The notes: generated by a model from the sequence alone, not told the origin. A stretch of DNA of 50,489 nt from Nitrospirota bacterium (GCA_029858565.1 JAOUEV010000021.1:1-50489), one strand, 5' to 3'; shown: positions 27,577-37,130, counted from the stretch's first letter. A program made the numbers and translations.

Positions 27577-30063
27577 ATGATGGAACCCCTTGAAATAAAA
27601 ACACAGATCAATATCGAACAGGAGATGAAGACCGCCTACCTCGATTACTCCATGAGTGTGATCGTGGGACGGGCGCTGCCTGATGCTCGCGACGGCCTGA
27701 AGCCGGTGCACCGGCGGATCCTCTACGCCATGTTCCGCGAGGGGCTCCTGCACAACAAAAAGTATTCCAAGAGCGCTGGCGTTGTCGGTGAAGTTCTGAA
27801 GAAATACCACCCTCATGGCGACAGCGCGGTCTATGACACGATGGTGCGCATGGCCCAGGACTTCAACATGCGCTATCTGCTCGTAGACGGCCAGGGGAAT
27901 TTCGGGTCCATTGACGGCGATTCCGCGGCAGCCTATCGCTACACCGAAGCCCGGCTTACCAAGCTGGCGGAAGAACTGCTCGCGGACATCGATAAGGAGA
28001 CAGTTGATTTCGTTCCGAACTTTGATGACACCACGGTGGAGCCCTCGGTGCTTCCCACGAAGGTCCCGAATCTCCTGATCAACGGTTCTTCGGGAATTGC
28101 CGTGGGCATGGCAACGAACGTTCCTCCGCACAATCTCGGCGAGATCGTCGACGGTCTGGTGATGCTCATCGACAATCCCGACGCGACCGTGCCGGAGCTG
28201 ATGACCGTCATCAAGGGCCCCGACTTCCCGACTGCCGGGTTCATTCACGGGTTCGAGGGCATCCGCCAGGCCTACACGACCGGCCGCGGCATCATCCAGA
28301 TGCGTGCGCGGGCCACTATCGAGGAAATGAAGGGCGATCGCGAGTGCATTGTCATCACCGAGCTTCCGTATCAGGTGAATAAGCGCCGCCTGCTTGAGCG
28401 TATCGCCGAGCTGATCCATGATAAGAAGATCACCGGGATCTCCGAGATCCGCGATGAATCGGACCGCGAGGGCATGCGGGTCGTCGCAGAACTAAAAAAG
28501 GGCGAGATCTCCACGGTTATCCTGAACCAGCTTTACAAGCACACGGATCTTCAGGCGACCTTTGGCGTGATCATGCTGGCACTGGTGAACAACCAGCCGC
28601 GAATCCTGAACCTCCGCAAGCTGCTGACCCATTTTCTCCAGCATCGCCGCGAGGTCGTTATTCGCCGGACCAAGTTCGATCTTCGCAAGGCCGAGGAGCG
28701 TGCCCATGTCCTGCAGGGCCTCAAGATCGCGATCGAGAACATCGACGCGGTGATCGCGCTGATCAAGGCTGCGGCAAACACCGATGAAGCCAGGGTCGGG
28801 CTGATCAGGGAATTCAAGCTATCGGAGATCCAGGCCCAGGCGATCCTGGAGATGCGGCTGCAGCGACTTACCGGGCTCGAGCGCGACAAGATCGTCGCCG
28901 AGTACGAAGAAGTTCTGAAGGAGATCGCTCGGCTGAACGAGATCCTGGGCTCAGAAGCCCTGGTCATGCAGATCATTCGCGATGAGCTGTTGTCGCTCAA
29001 GGCCGAATACGGCGACGAACGCCGGACCGAGATCGTGGCGGCGACCACGGAGATCGGCATCGAGGACCTGATCAAGGACGAGGAGATGGTGATCACCATC
29101 TCCAACGCGGGCTATATAAAACGGAATCCCCTGACGCTCTATCGCGCCCAGCGCCGCGGCGGCAAGGGAAAGATCGGGATGGAGACGCGGCAGGAGGATT
29201 TCGTTCGGCGGCTGTTCATGGCCACGATGCACAGCTATATCCTTTTCTTTACGAGCAAAGGCCGGGTCTACTGGCTCAAGGTGCACCAGATCCCCGAAGC
29301 GGGCCGTCAGGCAAAGGGCAAGGCCATCGTGAACCTGATCCAGATCGGCCAGGACGACCGCGTGACCGCCGCGCTCCCCGTTCGGGTGTTCACTCCGGAC
29401 CACTTCATTCTCATGGCCACCAAGAAGGGCATTGTCAAGAAAACGGAGTTGGAGGCCTACAGTCATCCCCGGCCGTCGGGCATCATTGCCGTGACGCTCG
29501 AGGAGGGCGACGAGCTGATCGCCGCCGAGGTGACCGATGGCAAGCGCGACGTGTTCCTCGGCACGCGGGACGGCCTTTCGATCCGGTTCAACGAGGCCGA
29601 TGTCCGCGAGATCGGGCGTACCGGAAAAGGCGTCATCGGCGTGCGGCTGGATGAGGGGAACGAGGTCGTTGGCATGGAGATCGTTCGGGATGACTCGACC
29701 ATCCTGACGGTGACCGAGAACGGATTCGGCAAACGAAGCACGCTCGAGGACTATCGCAGCCAGTCGCGGGGCGGCAAGGGCATCATCACGATCAAAACCA
29801 CGGAAAAGAACGGCCGAGTCGTCGGCATTTCCCAGGTGTCCGAGGACGATGAGATCCTTCTTATCACCAAGGACGGAAAGATCCTGCGCACAAAAGCGAA
29901 GGATATTTCCGTGCAGGGCAGGAACACGCAGGGTGTTCGTCTCCTGGAGACCGAGGGAGGCGACCGCGTGGTCAGCCTGGCCAAAGTCGTGGAACGGGAT
30001 GATGAAAAAGAAGCAGCGGCGGACAAGGAGACTCCTGAACCGCCGGTGGTCGGGAACGCCTAG
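27577..30063 (+). CDS. gyrA: DNA gyrase subunit A
   Basis: GyrA (828 aa) is the DNA cleavage and rejoining subunit. The catalytic Tyr is Tyr122 in [11 protein letters not shown]. The quinolone-resistance region has Ser83 and Asp87 ([10 protein letters not shown]), the residues of susceptible enzymes. The DNA-wrapping beta-pinwheel domain contains the GyrA box QRRGGKG (about 520). The pinwheel has several repeats ([12 protein letters not shown]) as in true gyrase rather than topoisomerase IV ParC. The C-terminus ends in an acidic tail. BamD-like lipoprotein follows 2 nt later. Confidence 0.97.
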   Translation: MMEPLEIKTQINIEQEMKTAYLDYSMSVIVGRALPDARDGLKPVHRRILYAMFREGLLHNKKYSKSAGVVGEVLKKYHPHGDSAVYDTMVRMAQDFNMRYLLVDGQGNFGSIDGDSAAAYRYTEARLTKLAEELLADIDKETVDFVPNFDDTTVEPSVLPTKVPNLLINGSSGIAVGMATNVPPHNLGEIVDGLVMLIDNPDATVPELMTVIKGPDFPTAGFIHGFEGIRQAYTTGRGIIQMRARATIEEMKGDRECIVITELPYQVNKRRLLERIAELIHDKKITGISEIRDESDREGMRVVAELKKGEISTVILNQLYKHTDLQATFGVIMLALVNNQPRILNLRKLLTHFLQHRREVVIRRTKFDLRKAEERAHVLQGLKIAIENIDAVIALIKAAANTDEARVGLIREFKLSEIQAQAILEMRLQRLTGLERDKIVAEYEEVLKEIARLNEILGSEALVMQIIRDELLSLKAEYGDERRTEIVAATTEIGIEDLIKDEEMVITISNAGYIKRNPLTLYRAQRRGGKGKIGMETRQEDFVRRLFMATMHSYILFFTSKGRVYWLKVHQIPEAGRQAKGKAIVNLIQIGQDDRVTAALPVRVFTPDHFILMATKKGIVKKTELEAYSHPRPSGIIAVTLEEGDELIAAEVTDGKRDVFLGTRDGLSIRFNEADVREIGRTGKGVIGVRLDEGNEVVGMEIVRDDSTILTVTENGFGKRSTLEDYRSQSRGGKGIITIKTTEKNGRVVGISQVSEDDEILLITKDGKILRTKAKDISVQGRNTQGVRLLETEGGDRVVSLAKVVERDDEKEAAADKETPEPPVVGNA

Positions 30064-30065
30064 GT

Positions 30066-30857
30066 ATGGTGCGAAGCCTGATCTTTCTGGTCATGATGAT
30101 CGCATCGCTGTCGGCCTGCGAATTGCTGGACAAACAAGCGACCGCTGATTATGAGACAGCGACCAAGACCTTATCCGCAGGGGAGTACCAGAAGGCATCG
30201 ACGCTTTTCCTGGTCATGGTCAAGAACCACCCCTTCAGCCCACTGGCAGATAATGCGCTCTATTGGGCAGGAGTAACCCAGTTCCTGTACCTCGGCGAAA
30301 CGGAACGGGCGCTCCAGTCGTTTCGCCTGCTGCTCAAGAAATACCCGCGCCGGGATATGGCGCCGGCAGCGCAGCTCTATATCGCTGAGATCTATGAGCT
30401 CGGTTATAATGATTATCCCCGGGCAATCGAGGAATACCGCAGGGCATCGGAATATTCCGATCGCGAGGTCCGCGAAAGAAGCCTCTACAGCCTTGCCGAC
30501 AACCTTTTTCGCGTGGGCAAGATCGATGAGGCCCGCGATACCTGGCTTCGTCAGATCAAGGAAAACCCCAAGGGAAGACGGGCGGATCTCGCGCTCTATC
30601 GGCTTGGAACAACGGCGTACTCCAAGGGACAGCTCGCTGAAGCGGAAGGGTACTACCGCAGGGCCCTGGCGATCAGCAAAGACAAGGAGCTTGCGGTCAA
30701 GGCGAAGTTCGCTCTTGCCCAGTGTCTTGAGGCGGGAGAGAACCTGAAGGATGCGCTCGCGATCTACAAGGAGCTGGAACCGGAATATGGCAACCGAGAG
30801 GCCATTCTGATCAAGATCAGAGCCCTTGAAACACGGATTCACAAGAAAAGCTATTGA
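30066..30857 (+). CDS. BamD/YbgF-like TPR lipoprotein
   Basis: This 263-residue protein has a short signal peptide with a lipobox ending at Cys18 (LSAC). TPR-like repeats follow: YETATKTLSAGEYQKASTLF, then units around SPLADNALYWAG and ERALQSFRLLLKKYP. The pattern resembles BamD/outer-membrane lipoprotein YfiO and CpoB/YbgF, which assist outer-membrane assembly or peptidoglycan-Tol coordination. It is five-plus repeats long, longer than BamD. It starts 2 nt after gyrA and is 27 nt before serS. Membrane location is well supported; the exact role is not. Confidence 0.82.
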   Translation: MVRSLIFLVMMIASLSACELLDKQATADYETATKTLSAGEYQKASTLFLVMVKNHPFSPLADNALYWAGVTQFLYLGETERALQSFRLLLKKYPRRDMAPAAQLYIAEIYELGYNDYPRAIEEYRRASEYSDREVRERSLYSLADNLFRVGKIDEARDTWLRQIKENPKGRRADLALYRLGTTAYSKGQLAEAEGYYRRALAISKDKELAVKAKFALAQCLEAGENLKDALAIYKELEPEYGNREAILIKIRALETRIHKKSY

Positions 30858-30884
30858 CATATCACAGGGAGCGTGTTACTTTTT

Positions 30885-32186
30885 ATGCTCGATTTAAAGA
30901 TTGTCAGAGAACGGACAGAAGAGGTAAAACAGGGACTCCGAAGGCGCGGCATCGAGCTTGACCTGTCGGAGTTTCTCGCGCTGGACGAGAAACGGCGAGT
31001 ATCGCAGCAGGACGCCGACGAACTCCGCCGCAAGCGGAACACGGTCTCCGAGCAGATCGGGAAGCTCAAGAAGAGCGGTCAGCCGGCGGAAGACCTGATG
31101 ACCGAGATGCGGTCGGTCGGTGATTCGATCGCCAAGCTCGAAGCGATCATACGTGAAGCGGAAGAGTCGCAGCGAAATCTCCTGCTTACCATCCCGAACA
31201 TCCCTCATGGAACCGTGCCGGAGGGGAAGGATGAAACGGCCAACGTAGAGATAAAACGCTGGTCGCCCCAGGGAACCGAGCCGGCCAAGCTGTCCTTCGA
31301 ACCAAAGCCACATTGGGACCTAGCCGAGTACCTTGACATAATCGATTTTGACCGGGCTACCAAGATCACGGGTGCCCGATTCGCTCTTTATAAAGGTGCG
31401 GGGGCGCGGCTGGAGCGGGCGCTGATCAATTTCATGCTTGACCTCCACACGGAAGAGCATGGGTATCTTGAAGTGCTTCCGCCGTTCATGGTCAACCGAA
31501 CGAGCATGACCGCCACGGGACAGCTTCCGAAGTTCGAGGAAGAGCTGTTCAAGGTAGAGAACGGAACCTATTTCCTGATCCCTACGGCCGAAGTGCCGGT
31601 AACCAACATTCACCAGGAAGAGATCCTGGGTGACGAGGTTCTTCCGGTGAAGTATACTGCCTATACGCCCTGCTTCCGGCGAGAGGCCGGCTCTTATGGT
31701 AAGGACACCCGCGGACTGATCCGGCAGCATCAGTTCAACAAAGTAGAGCTGGTAAAGTTCGCCAGACCCGAGGACTCCTATCGGGAGCTCGAGACGCTTC
31801 TTCTTGACGCGGAAAATGTGCTGCAACGCCTGCAGTTGCCCTATCGCGTCATAACGCTCTGCGCCGGCGATATGGGGTTTTCCGCGGCAAAAACCTATGA
31901 TATCGAAGTATGGTTGCCGGCGCAGAACAGGTATCGGGAGATCTCCTCGTGCTCCAACTTTGAGGACTTCCAGGCGCGGCGCGGCAATATCAGGTATCGC
32001 CCCAAGGGAAGCAAGAAGACGGAATTCGTCCATACGCTGAACGGTTCAGGGTTGGCGGTCGGGCGGACGGTCGTGGCGATCCTTGAGAATTATCAGCAAT
32101 CCGACGGTACGATCATGGTTCCCGAGGCGCTCAGGCCGTACATGGGCGGAATGGAGCGAATCGTCCGGAGAGGCGGGAATCCGTAA
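30885..32186 (+). CDS. serS: Seryl-tRNA synthetase
   Basis: SerRS (433 aa) charges tRNA-Ser. An N-terminal coiled-coil arm (residues about 25-105) contacts the long variable arm of tRNA-Ser. The class II motifs are motif 2 [15 protein letters not shown] with HQFNKVE and motif 3 [18 protein letters not shown]. The frame is open from a GTG at 30873, but MLDLKI at 30885 is the family N-terminus. Four serine tRNA genes follow within 2 kb, as noted in the findings. The 5' neighbour is the BamD-like gene. Confidence 0.97.
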   Translation: MLDLKIVRERTEEVKQGLRRRGIELDLSEFLALDEKRRVSQQDADELRRKRNTVSEQIGKLKKSGQPAEDLMTEMRSVGDSIAKLEAIIREAEESQRNLLLTIPNIPHGTVPEGKDETANVEIKRWSPQGTEPAKLSFEPKPHWDLAEYLDIIDFDRATKITGARFALYKGAGARLERALINFMLDLHTEEHGYLEVLPPFMVNRTSMTATGQLPKFEEELFKVENGTYFLIPTAEVPVTNIHQEEILGDEVLPVKYTAYTPCFRREAGSYGKDTRGLIRQHQFNKVELVKFARPEDSYRELETLLLDAENVLQRLQLPYRVITLCAGDMGFSAAKTYDIEVWLPAQNRYREISSCSNFEDFQARRGNIRYRPKGSKKTEFVHTLNGSGLAVGRTVVAILENYQQSDGTIMVPEALRPYMGGMERIVRRGGNP

Positions 32187-32245
32187 TTGAGGATTGCGGT
32201 ACGCGGGTTTTGGATCTTGAAATCCGAAAACGTCAATCCGAAATA
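32187..32245. repeat. Heptamer-type degenerate repeat
   Basis: GGATTGCGG, GTACGCGGGTTTTGG and the complementary ATCCGAAA/CAATCCGAAA occur in tandem just after serS. This is the same motif family as in the purL insert. Confidence 0.5.
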
Positions 32246-32250
32246 GAAAC

Positions 32251-32336
<86 letters not shown>

Positions 32337-32337
32337 A

Positions 32338-32372
32338 ATATTTATGCGGATCTCGGAATGGATACGGAAAAG
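32338..32372. repeat. Heptamer-type degenerate repeat
   Basis: TTATGCGGATCTCGGAATGG occurs in the spacer after tRNA-Ser(TGA). Confidence 0.5.
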
Positions 32373-32433
32373 CACGTTGCAGATCCTGTTCATTCTTCAG
32401 TTAATGCGCAAGCTACAATCCAAGGTTAAATAC

Positions 32434-32523
32434 GGAGAGGTGGCCGAGAGGCTGAAGGCAGCTGCCTGCTAAGCAGTTGTGGGGGTAACCTCACCCCGGG
32501 TTCGAATCCCGGCCTCTCCGCCA
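32434..32523 (+). tRNA. tRNA-Ser(GCT)
   Basis: This is a 90-nt tRNA with encoded CCA, acceptor stem GGAGAGG/CCTCTCC and a long variable arm. The loop CTGCTAA gives anticodon GCT, decoding AGC/AGU. Confidence 0.95.
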
Positions 32524-32581
32524 TTTGATCGATAGCATAAGGCTTTCGAAACAGCTCAAAAATTCGAAGGAGGATGCAGAA

Positions 32582-33091
32582 ATGAAAAGGATAGTCGCGG
32601 CAGTGCTTGTTGCCGGTCTTATGGTCTCGTTTGCCGGCTGCAAGAAGAAGGAAGAGAAACCGCAGTTGCCCCCGGGTCATCCGAGCACCGAAGGTGGAAT
32701 GCCGCCGGCGGGGATGCCTGATATGCCGAAGGTCGACCGGAAGGTCGTTGTACCCAAGGAAGTGGCCGCAAAGTGGAAGGCTGTAAAGGTCACGATCGAG
32801 GACAAGGCCGCAAAATCGTCGAAGGAATATACGATCAGCGTGGGCGGCGAGCAGGCGGTTCCCAACACGAAATTCACCGTGAAGGTGCTCGCGTTCCTGC
32901 CGGATTTCCGCATGGGTGAGAAGGACATCACCTCCGCGTCGGACAAGCCGAACAACCCCGCAGCTCAGATCGCGGTGATCGAAGGAGGAAAGGAAGTATG
33001 GAAGGGCTGGCTCTATTCCATGCATCCCGGAATCCACCCCTTCCAGCATGAGAAGATCGGGCTGTCGCTGAACGGCGGCGTCTCGAAGTAA
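32582..33091 (+). CDS. Predicted lipoprotein, DUF2155-like
   Basis: This 169-residue protein has an N-terminal signal with a lipobox ending at Cys20 (VSFAGC), then a basic stretch, a Pro/Gly/Met-rich linker (about 28-55) and a single beta-rich domain. The pattern TVKVLAFLPDFRMG and GWLYSMHPGIHPFQHEK resembles the DUF2155 group of envelope lipoproteins. AGGAGG precedes the ATG, so the longer frame from 32525 is rejected. It lies between tRNA genes and is followed by a terminator hairpin. No function is known. Confidence 0.78.
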   Translation: MKRIVAAVLVAGLMVSFAGCKKKEEKPQLPPGHPSTEGGMPPAGMPDMPKVDRKVVVPKEVAAKWKAVKVTIEDKAAKSSKEYTISVGGEQAVPNTKFTVKVLAFLPDFRMGEKDITSASDKPNNPAAQIAVIEGGKEVWKGWLYSMHPGIHPFQHEKIGLSLNGGVSK

Positions 33092-33114
33092 GAACTGGAT
33101 CTGCCAACGACACA

Positions 33115-33147
33115 TGCACCGATGCCAGCGGCATCGGTGCATTGTTT
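33115..33147 (+). terminator. Hairpin terminator before tRNA-Arg
   Basis: TGCACCGATGCC/GGCATCGGTGCA (12 bp, perfect) with a 3-nt loop at 33127-33129, then TTGTTT. It ends the lipoprotein transcript before tRNA-Arg. Confidence 0.75.
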
Positions 33148-33149
33148 CT

Positions 33150-33226
33150 GCGCCCATAGCTCAGCTGGATAGAGCATCAGACTACGAATCTGGGGGTCAG
33201 AGGTTCGAATCCTCTTGGGCGCACCA
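33150..33226 (+). tRNA. tRNA-Arg(ACG)
   Basis: This is a 77-nt tRNA with encoded CCA and acceptor stem GCGCCCA/TGGGCGC. The anticodon loop ACTACGAA gives ACG, which must be deaminated to ICG at position 34 to read CGU, CGC and CGA. The deaminase gene tadA follows 8 nt later. Confidence 0.95.
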
Positions 33227-33233
33227 TTTTTCA

Positions 33234-33704
33234 ATGCAGACCGAACCGCGCAGGACAGATCAGGATTTCATGCGACTCGCCATTGCCGAGGCCGAACGGG
33301 CCGCGGCAGCGGGGGAGACGCCCATTGGCGCGGTCCTGGTCATTGATGATAAGGTCGTTGCTTCTGCGCACAATATGCGAGAGACCTGGCAGGACGCGAC
33401 TGCCCACGCTGAAGCCCTTGTGCTCAGGATGGCATCGACGAGCCTGGGTCGGTGGCGGCTGCCTGATGCAACGGTCTATGTGACCATGGAGCCCTGCCTT
33501 ATGTGCGCAGGTGCGCTGGTATTGGCAAGGATCGGCAGGCTGGTCTACGGCTGTCGTGATGAACGAGCGGGTGCGCTGGGGTCGGTATACGATGTTGTGC
33601 GCGACGGGAAACTGAATCACGTCTATCGCATTACGCCGGGCGTTCTCGAGACGGAGTGCCGCATGGTGCTTCAGGGATTCTTCGAGAAACTGAGGCAGAA
33701 ATAG
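33234..33704 (+). CDS. tadA: tRNA-specific adenosine deaminase TadA
   Basis: TadA (156 aa) deaminates A34 to inosine in tRNA-Arg(ACG). The zinc-deaminase signature is complete: His58-Ala-Glu60 in TAHAEA and Pro87-Cys88-x-x-Cys91 in MEPCLMC. The start is uncertain. The ATG at 33234 gives a full N-terminal helix similar to Escherichia coli TadA but has no ribosome-binding site within the tRNA-flanking sequence. An ATG at 33270 (MRLAIAEAER) has AGGA at the right spacing. The gene is directly downstream of its own substrate tRNA. Confidence 0.94.
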   Translation: MQTEPRRTDQDFMRLAIAEAERAAAAGETPIGAVLVIDDKVVASAHNMRETWQDATAHAEALVLRMASTSLGRWRLPDATVYVTMEPCLMCAGALVLARIGRLVYGCRDERAGALGSVYDVVRDGKLNHVYRITPGVLETECRMVLQGFFEKLRQK

Positions 33705-33725
33705 GGTCTCTCGGGTCAAATATTC

Positions 33726-33815
33726 GGAGAGGTGGCCGAGTGGCTGAAGGCGGCAGTCTCGAAAACTGTTGTGGGGGTAACTCCACCGGGGGTTCAAATC
33801 CCCCCCTCTCCGCCA
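33726..33815 (+). tRNA. tRNA-Ser(CGA)
   Basis: This is a 90-nt tRNA with encoded CCA, acceptor stem GGAGAGG/CCTCTCC and a long variable arm. The loop CTCGAAA gives anticodon CGA, decoding UCG. It begins 21 nt after tadA. Confidence 0.95.
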
Positions 33816-33828
33816 TATAAAACATTGT

Positions 33829-33925
33829 AGAATGCGGATTTCGGAATGAGAACCGGAAAGCGGTTCAGTTCCGAATTCAGAGCTTCTTCTGATCCGCAAT
33901 CCGAAATCTTTAAACCGAAATTGAA
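33829..33925. repeat. Heptamer-type repeats, facing copies
   Basis: AATGCGGATTTCGGAATG at the left and GATCCGCAATCCGAAATC near 33890 on the opposite sense, between two tRNA-Ser genes. Confidence 0.55.
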
Positions 33926-33929
33926 CAAC

Positions 33930-34017
33930 GGAGAGGTGGCCGAGCGGCTGAAGGCGCACGCTTGGAAAGCGTGTTTAGGGAAACCTAACGTGGGTTCGAA
34001 CCCCACCCTCTCCGCCA
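33930..34017 (+). tRNA. tRNA-Ser(GGA)
   Basis: This is an 88-nt tRNA with encoded CCA, acceptor stem GGAGAGG/CCTCTCC and a long variable arm. The loop CTTGGAAAG gives anticodon GGA, decoding UCC/UCU. It completes the serine set. Confidence 0.95.
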
Positions 34018-34020
34018 TTT

Positions 34021-34046
34021 TATACGCGGAATGCGGATTTCGGAAT
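34021..34046. repeat. Heptamer-type repeat
   Basis: ATACGCGGAATGCGGATTTC, then GGAATG, just after tRNA-Ser(GGA). Confidence 0.55.
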
Positions 34047-34088
34047 GAACATCCAAACTCCGGCATCAGCGGTCCGAATCATTACAGC

Positions 34089-34205
34089 GCTCATGGGCCC
34101 GGGTCCTGCGCAACTACGTCCTGTGAATCCCGTCAGGTCCGGAAGGAAGCAGCGGTAAGCGGGAACCGGGTGTGCCGCAGCAAACCCGGGTTCGTGAGCT
34201 TTTTT
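34089..34205 (+). ncRNA. ffs: Signal recognition particle RNA (4.5S-type)
   Basis: The conserved Ffh-binding core GTCAGGTCCGGAAGGAAGC lies at 34132-34150. Flanking arms GCTCATGGGCCCGGGT and ACCCGGGTTCGTGAGC (about 34089-34104 and 34184-34199) pair to a long stem. A run of six T follows, serving as terminator. The size (about 110 nt) is the short bacterial form. It sits between tRNA-Ser and dnaX, the same order as in Bacillus subtilis scr-dnaX. Confidence 0.95.
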
Positions 34206-34255
34206 CTTTTCCATCCTCGATGAAATAGGCATGCACTCTTGTTGCGACGTGAAGA

Positions 34256-34300
34256 GATTTTAATCCGCAACCTGAAATCCGCAATCGTCAATTGAGGTTG
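34256..34300. repeat. Heptamer-type repeat before dnaX
   Basis: AATCCGCAACCTGAAATCCG, then CAATCG, the complementary-sense copy of the dispersed motif, immediately before the dnaX ATG. Confidence 0.5.
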
Positions 34301-34302
34301 TT

Positions 34303-35958
34303 ATGAGCTATCAGGTTCTTGCGCGAAAATGGCGACCCCAGGTGTTCGAGGATGTCGTCGGCCAGGGGCATATCACCAAGACCCTCCAGAACGCCATCAG
34401 CACCAACCGCCTCGCCCATGCCTTTCTCTTTTCCGGTCCCCGCGGCGTCGGCAAGACCACGACCGCACGGATCCTTGCGAAAGCTCTCAACTGCAAGAAC
34501 GGACCGACCCCGACGCCGTGCGGAATCTGCGACGCATGCACGGAAACGGCGGCTGGCACATCGGTGGACGTCATCGAGATCGATGGTGCTTCGAACCGCG
34601 GTATCGAGCATATCCGCGAGCTCCGCGAGACAGTCAAGTATGCGCCCGTGGGCGGGAAGTACAAGGTCTATGTCATCGATGAAGTGCATATGCTCACGAA
34701 CGAGGCCTTTAATGCGCTTCTCAAGACCCTGGAAGAGCCGCCTCCGCGGGTGATCTTCATCTTCGCCACGACCGAACCTCAAAAGGTCCCGGCGACCATC
34801 CATTCCCGCTGTCAGCGCTACGGTTTCAAGCGCATCTCCCTCCAGGAGATCGCGTCAAAGCTTCGTCAGATCGCGGAGCGGGAAGGCATCACGGTCAGCG
34901 ACCGCGGCCTTACCATGATCGCCAGGGCGGCCGAAGGGAGCATGCGGGACTCCCAGAGCCTGCTCGACCAGGCCATATCATCGAGCGGGCTGACGATCAA
35001 GGATGAGGAGCTGCAAGGGATTCTCGGCGCTGTGGCGCAGGAGTCGCTGGTCCGTCTTGCTGACGGTCTGCTGGCGCGGGACGCGGCAGGATTGCTGAAA
35101 CAGGTGGATGCGCTTCTTGAGCAGGGCCAGGACATGCGCCAACTGCTTGCCGGCGTTGTGGAGCATGTACGCAACCTGATCATTGTCAAGGTGGCGGAGC
35201 AGTCGGCCTCGATCATCGAGATCGCCGCCGGCGACCTGGAACGCATCAAACAACAGGCGGCAACGACCGAGACCGAACGGCTCATCATGCTGTTCGACAG
35301 CCTGTCCCGGACCCTCGACGAACTGCGCTGGTCACCTCATCAGCGCTTCACGCTGGAGATCGGGCTGGTAAAGGCCTGCAACATCGCTCCGCTGAAGCCG
35401 CTGGCAGAGGTGCTTGATCACCTGAAGCATCTTGAGGCAGGCGGTGTGCGGATCGCTTCCGGCGGCGCATCCGCGCGTCCGGCGCCAACGACGGCTCACG
35501 ATCGCAGCGCCGCGTACGGCCATGGCGCACCAAAGCGGCCTGAGCAGGCTGCTCAGCATGGCCTCAACGTGACAACTTCGTCCGGCAAAGGAGTGTGGCC
35601 GCAGGTGATCGCCGCGGTGAAGCAAAGGAAACCCGGACTTGCCACCTTCCTTGCAGGCAGCGGTATCATTGAACAGACCGGTGATGCAATGGTCATCGGG
35701 ATCCAGGGAGCGCCGTTCACGCTGCAGCAGGTCGAAAAACAGGAAAGCAGGGAGCTGATCGGTCAGGCGGTCGAGGAGGTGTCCGGGACCAGGACCAAAC
35801 TTTCGTTCCGCCTCCTCACTGCGGACAAGGAGCGGGCGCCGCAGTCAAAAGCTGCTCCCGCAAAAAAAGCACCTGTTGAACAGGACCCGCTTGTCAACGA
35901 TGCCCTTTCCATCTTTAATGGAGAAGTGGTCGATCCAGGAGAACAGAGCAGAGGCTAA
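34303..35958 (+). CDS. dnaX: DNA polymerase III subunits gamma/tau
   Basis: DnaX (551 aa) is the ATPase motor of the clamp loader. Walker A GPRGVGKT is at 45-52, and the zinc Cys residues are 64, 73, 76 and 79. DEVHML and the SRC sensor (HSRCQRYGFKRI) are present. The C-terminal third is linker and tau-like region. Seven consecutive A at 35872-35878 are only about 27 codons from the end, so they are not a useful gamma-forming slip site. ffs-dnaX-ybaB-recR is a conserved order. Confidence 0.96.
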   Translation: MSYQVLARKWRPQVFEDVVGQGHITKTLQNAISTNRLAHAFLFSGPRGVGKTTTARILAKALNCKNGPTPTPCGICDACTETAAGTSVDVIEIDGASNRGIEHIRELRETVKYAPVGGKYKVYVIDEVHMLTNEAFNALLKTLEEPPPRVIFIFATTEPQKVPATIHSRCQRYGFKRISLQEIASKLRQIAEREGITVSDRGLTMIARAAEGSMRDSQSLLDQAISSSGLTIKDEELQGILGAVAQESLVRLADGLLARDAAGLLKQVDALLEQGQDMRQLLAGVVEHVRNLIIVKVAEQSASIIEIAAGDLERIKQQAATTETERLIMLFDSLSRTLDELRWSPHQRFTLEIGLVKACNIAPLKPLAEVLDHLKHLEAGGVRIASGGASARPAPTTAHDRSAAYGHGAPKRPEQAAQHGLNVTTSSGKGVWPQVIAAVKQRKPGLATFLAGSGIIEQTGDAMVIGIQGAPFTLQQVEKQESRELIGQAVEEVSGTRTKLSFRLLTADKERAPQSKAAPAKKAPVEQDPLVNDALSIFNGEVVDPGEQSRG

Positions 35959-36037
35959 GCCAAGGAACTCTGGCCATCGGCACGGGTACAAACCACCATT
36001 TAATTTTCTAATATCCCCATAATTCAGGCATTTTTTC

Positions 36038-36066
36038 TTGCAAAGCACCACGTTTTATTTTACTAT
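36038..36066 (+). promoter_or_regulatory. ybaB: Sigma-70 promoter of ybaB-recR
   Basis: TTGCAA and TACTAT are exactly 17 nt apart. The transcript would start near 36073, about 11 nt before the ybaB ATG, leaving no room for a ribosome-binding site. Confidence 0.7.
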
Positions 36067-36083
36067 GTTAGTCCTTAAACGCT

Positions 36084-36404
36084 ATGTCCAAGAATTTACT
36101 CAATAATCTGATGAAGCAGGCCCAGCAGATGCAGGAACGGGTCAAGAAACTCCAGGAAGAGGTCGGGAATAAGACCGTTGAGGCCTCTTCCGGTGGGGGT
36201 GTTGTCACGGTGGTTGTCAATGGGAAGCAGGAAGTTCTTTCCATTAAGCTCGATAAATCGGTTATCGACCCCAATGACATTGATATGCTCCAGGACCTGG
36301 TCACTGCTGCGGTGAATGAAGCTCTCCGGAAATCCCAGGACCTGATGAAGAACGAGATGGGCCGACTGACCTCGGGGATGGGCCTTCCTCCGGGATTGTT
36401 CTAA
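36084..36404 (+). CDS. ybaB: YbaB/EbfC family nucleoid-associated protein
   Basis: This 106-residue protein has an N-terminal helix rich in Gln and Met (LMKQAQQMQERVKKLQ), a beta-sheet with VVVNGKQEVLSI and a C-terminal helix. It ends in the family-typical GMGLPPGLF. YbaB/EbfC is a small DNA-binding dimer that sits between dnaX and recR in most bacteria and is linked to DNA repair. No clear ribosome-binding site is present, and the promoter is only about 18 nt upstream. Confidence 0.94.
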   Translation: MSKNLLNNLMKQAQQMQERVKKLQEEVGNKTVEASSGGGVVTVVVNGKQEVLSIKLDKSVIDPNDIDMLQDLVTAAVNEALRKSQDLMKNEMGRLTSGMGLPPGLF

Positions 36405-36436
36405 GTGCGGGTTTCGGATTGCGGATCGCAAAATGA
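36404..36436. repeat. Heptamer-type repeat at recR start
   Basis: AGTGCGGGTTTCGGATTGCG, then GATCGCAAAATG. The repeat runs up to and includes the annotated recR start codon. Confidence 0.55.
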
Positions 36437-37128
36437 CGGGCAAATCCGAACGTGATATGGAGAAGGATCAGGAAATTCCTTCGCCGGCCTCCGGCAGGAC
36501 CAAGCGGGAAAAAGCAGGCGATCAGGACGCCAGGATCTCCGGCAAAGCCCTCGGCCGGATGGTAGAATCCTTCATGAAGTTTCCGGGCATCGGCAGAAAG
36601 AGCGCCGAACGCCTCGCATTCTCCGTGCTCAGCATGCCGAAAGAAGAAGCCTCCGGCATTGCCCAGGCGATAATCGATCTTAAAAATAGCAGCCGCTATT
36701 GCGCGGTCTGCAACAATATCACCGAGGATGATGTCTGCGTCATCTGCCGCGACCCGCGAAGGGACGAGACCGCCCTGTGCGTCGTGGAAGAACCGAGCAA
36801 TATCCTCGTGCTGGAGAAGTCGGGCACTTTCCGAGGCAAGTACCACGCCCTGCTCGGCGCTCTCTCTCCCTTGGACGGCGTGGGACCGGAAGATCTCAAG
36901 ATCAACGGTTTGCTGGACCGCATCAAAGCCGGTGTAGTAAAGGAAGTGATCCTGGCCACGAATCCCACGGTAAAGGGCGAGACCACGGCCCTGTATCTTG
37001 CAAAGGTCATCAAGCCGCTGGGCGTCAGTGTTACCAGGATCGCCTATGGTTTGCCAGTAGGCGGAGATATTGAGTACGCTGACGAGAACACGGTCCAGCG
37101 GGCGCTTCAGGGAAGACGGGAAATGTAA
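36433..37128 (+). CDS. recR: Recombination mediator RecR
   Basis: RecR (up to 231 aa) is the ring protein that helps load RecA with RecF/RecO. It has the helix-hairpin-helix FMKFPGIGRKSAERLAF, the zinc finger CAVCNN...CVIC, and the Toprim domain with VVEEPSNI and the C-terminal GLPVGGDIEYAD. The first 35 or so residues (charged, low complexity) exceed the usual RecR N-terminus. The codons near 36433 come from the dispersed repeat, so a downstream start (ATG 36457) is possible. No ribosome-binding site distinguishes the starts. Confidence 0.94.
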   Translation: MTGKSERDMEKDQEIPSPASGRTKREKAGDQDARISGKALGRMVESFMKFPGIGRKSAERLAFSVLSMPKEEASGIAQAIIDLKNSSRYCAVCNNITEDDVCVICRDPRRDETALCVVEEPSNILVLEKSGTFRGKYHALLGALSPLDGVGPEDLKINGLLDRIKAGVVKEVILATNPTVKGETTALYLAKVIKPLGVSVTRIAYGLPVGGDIEYADENTVQRALQGRREM

Positions 37129-37130
37129 CT

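Noticed and set aside
33829-34046. Repeats around the tRNA genes as a CRISPR array
   Set aside because: The units are degenerate 7-mers without unique equal-length spacers, and no cas gene is nearby.
35872-35878. Run of seven A in dnaX as a programmed frameshift site
   Set aside because: It is about 27 codons from the end of the gene, so slippage would not make a gamma-sized product, and no downstream stem or upstream Shine-Dalgarno is evident.
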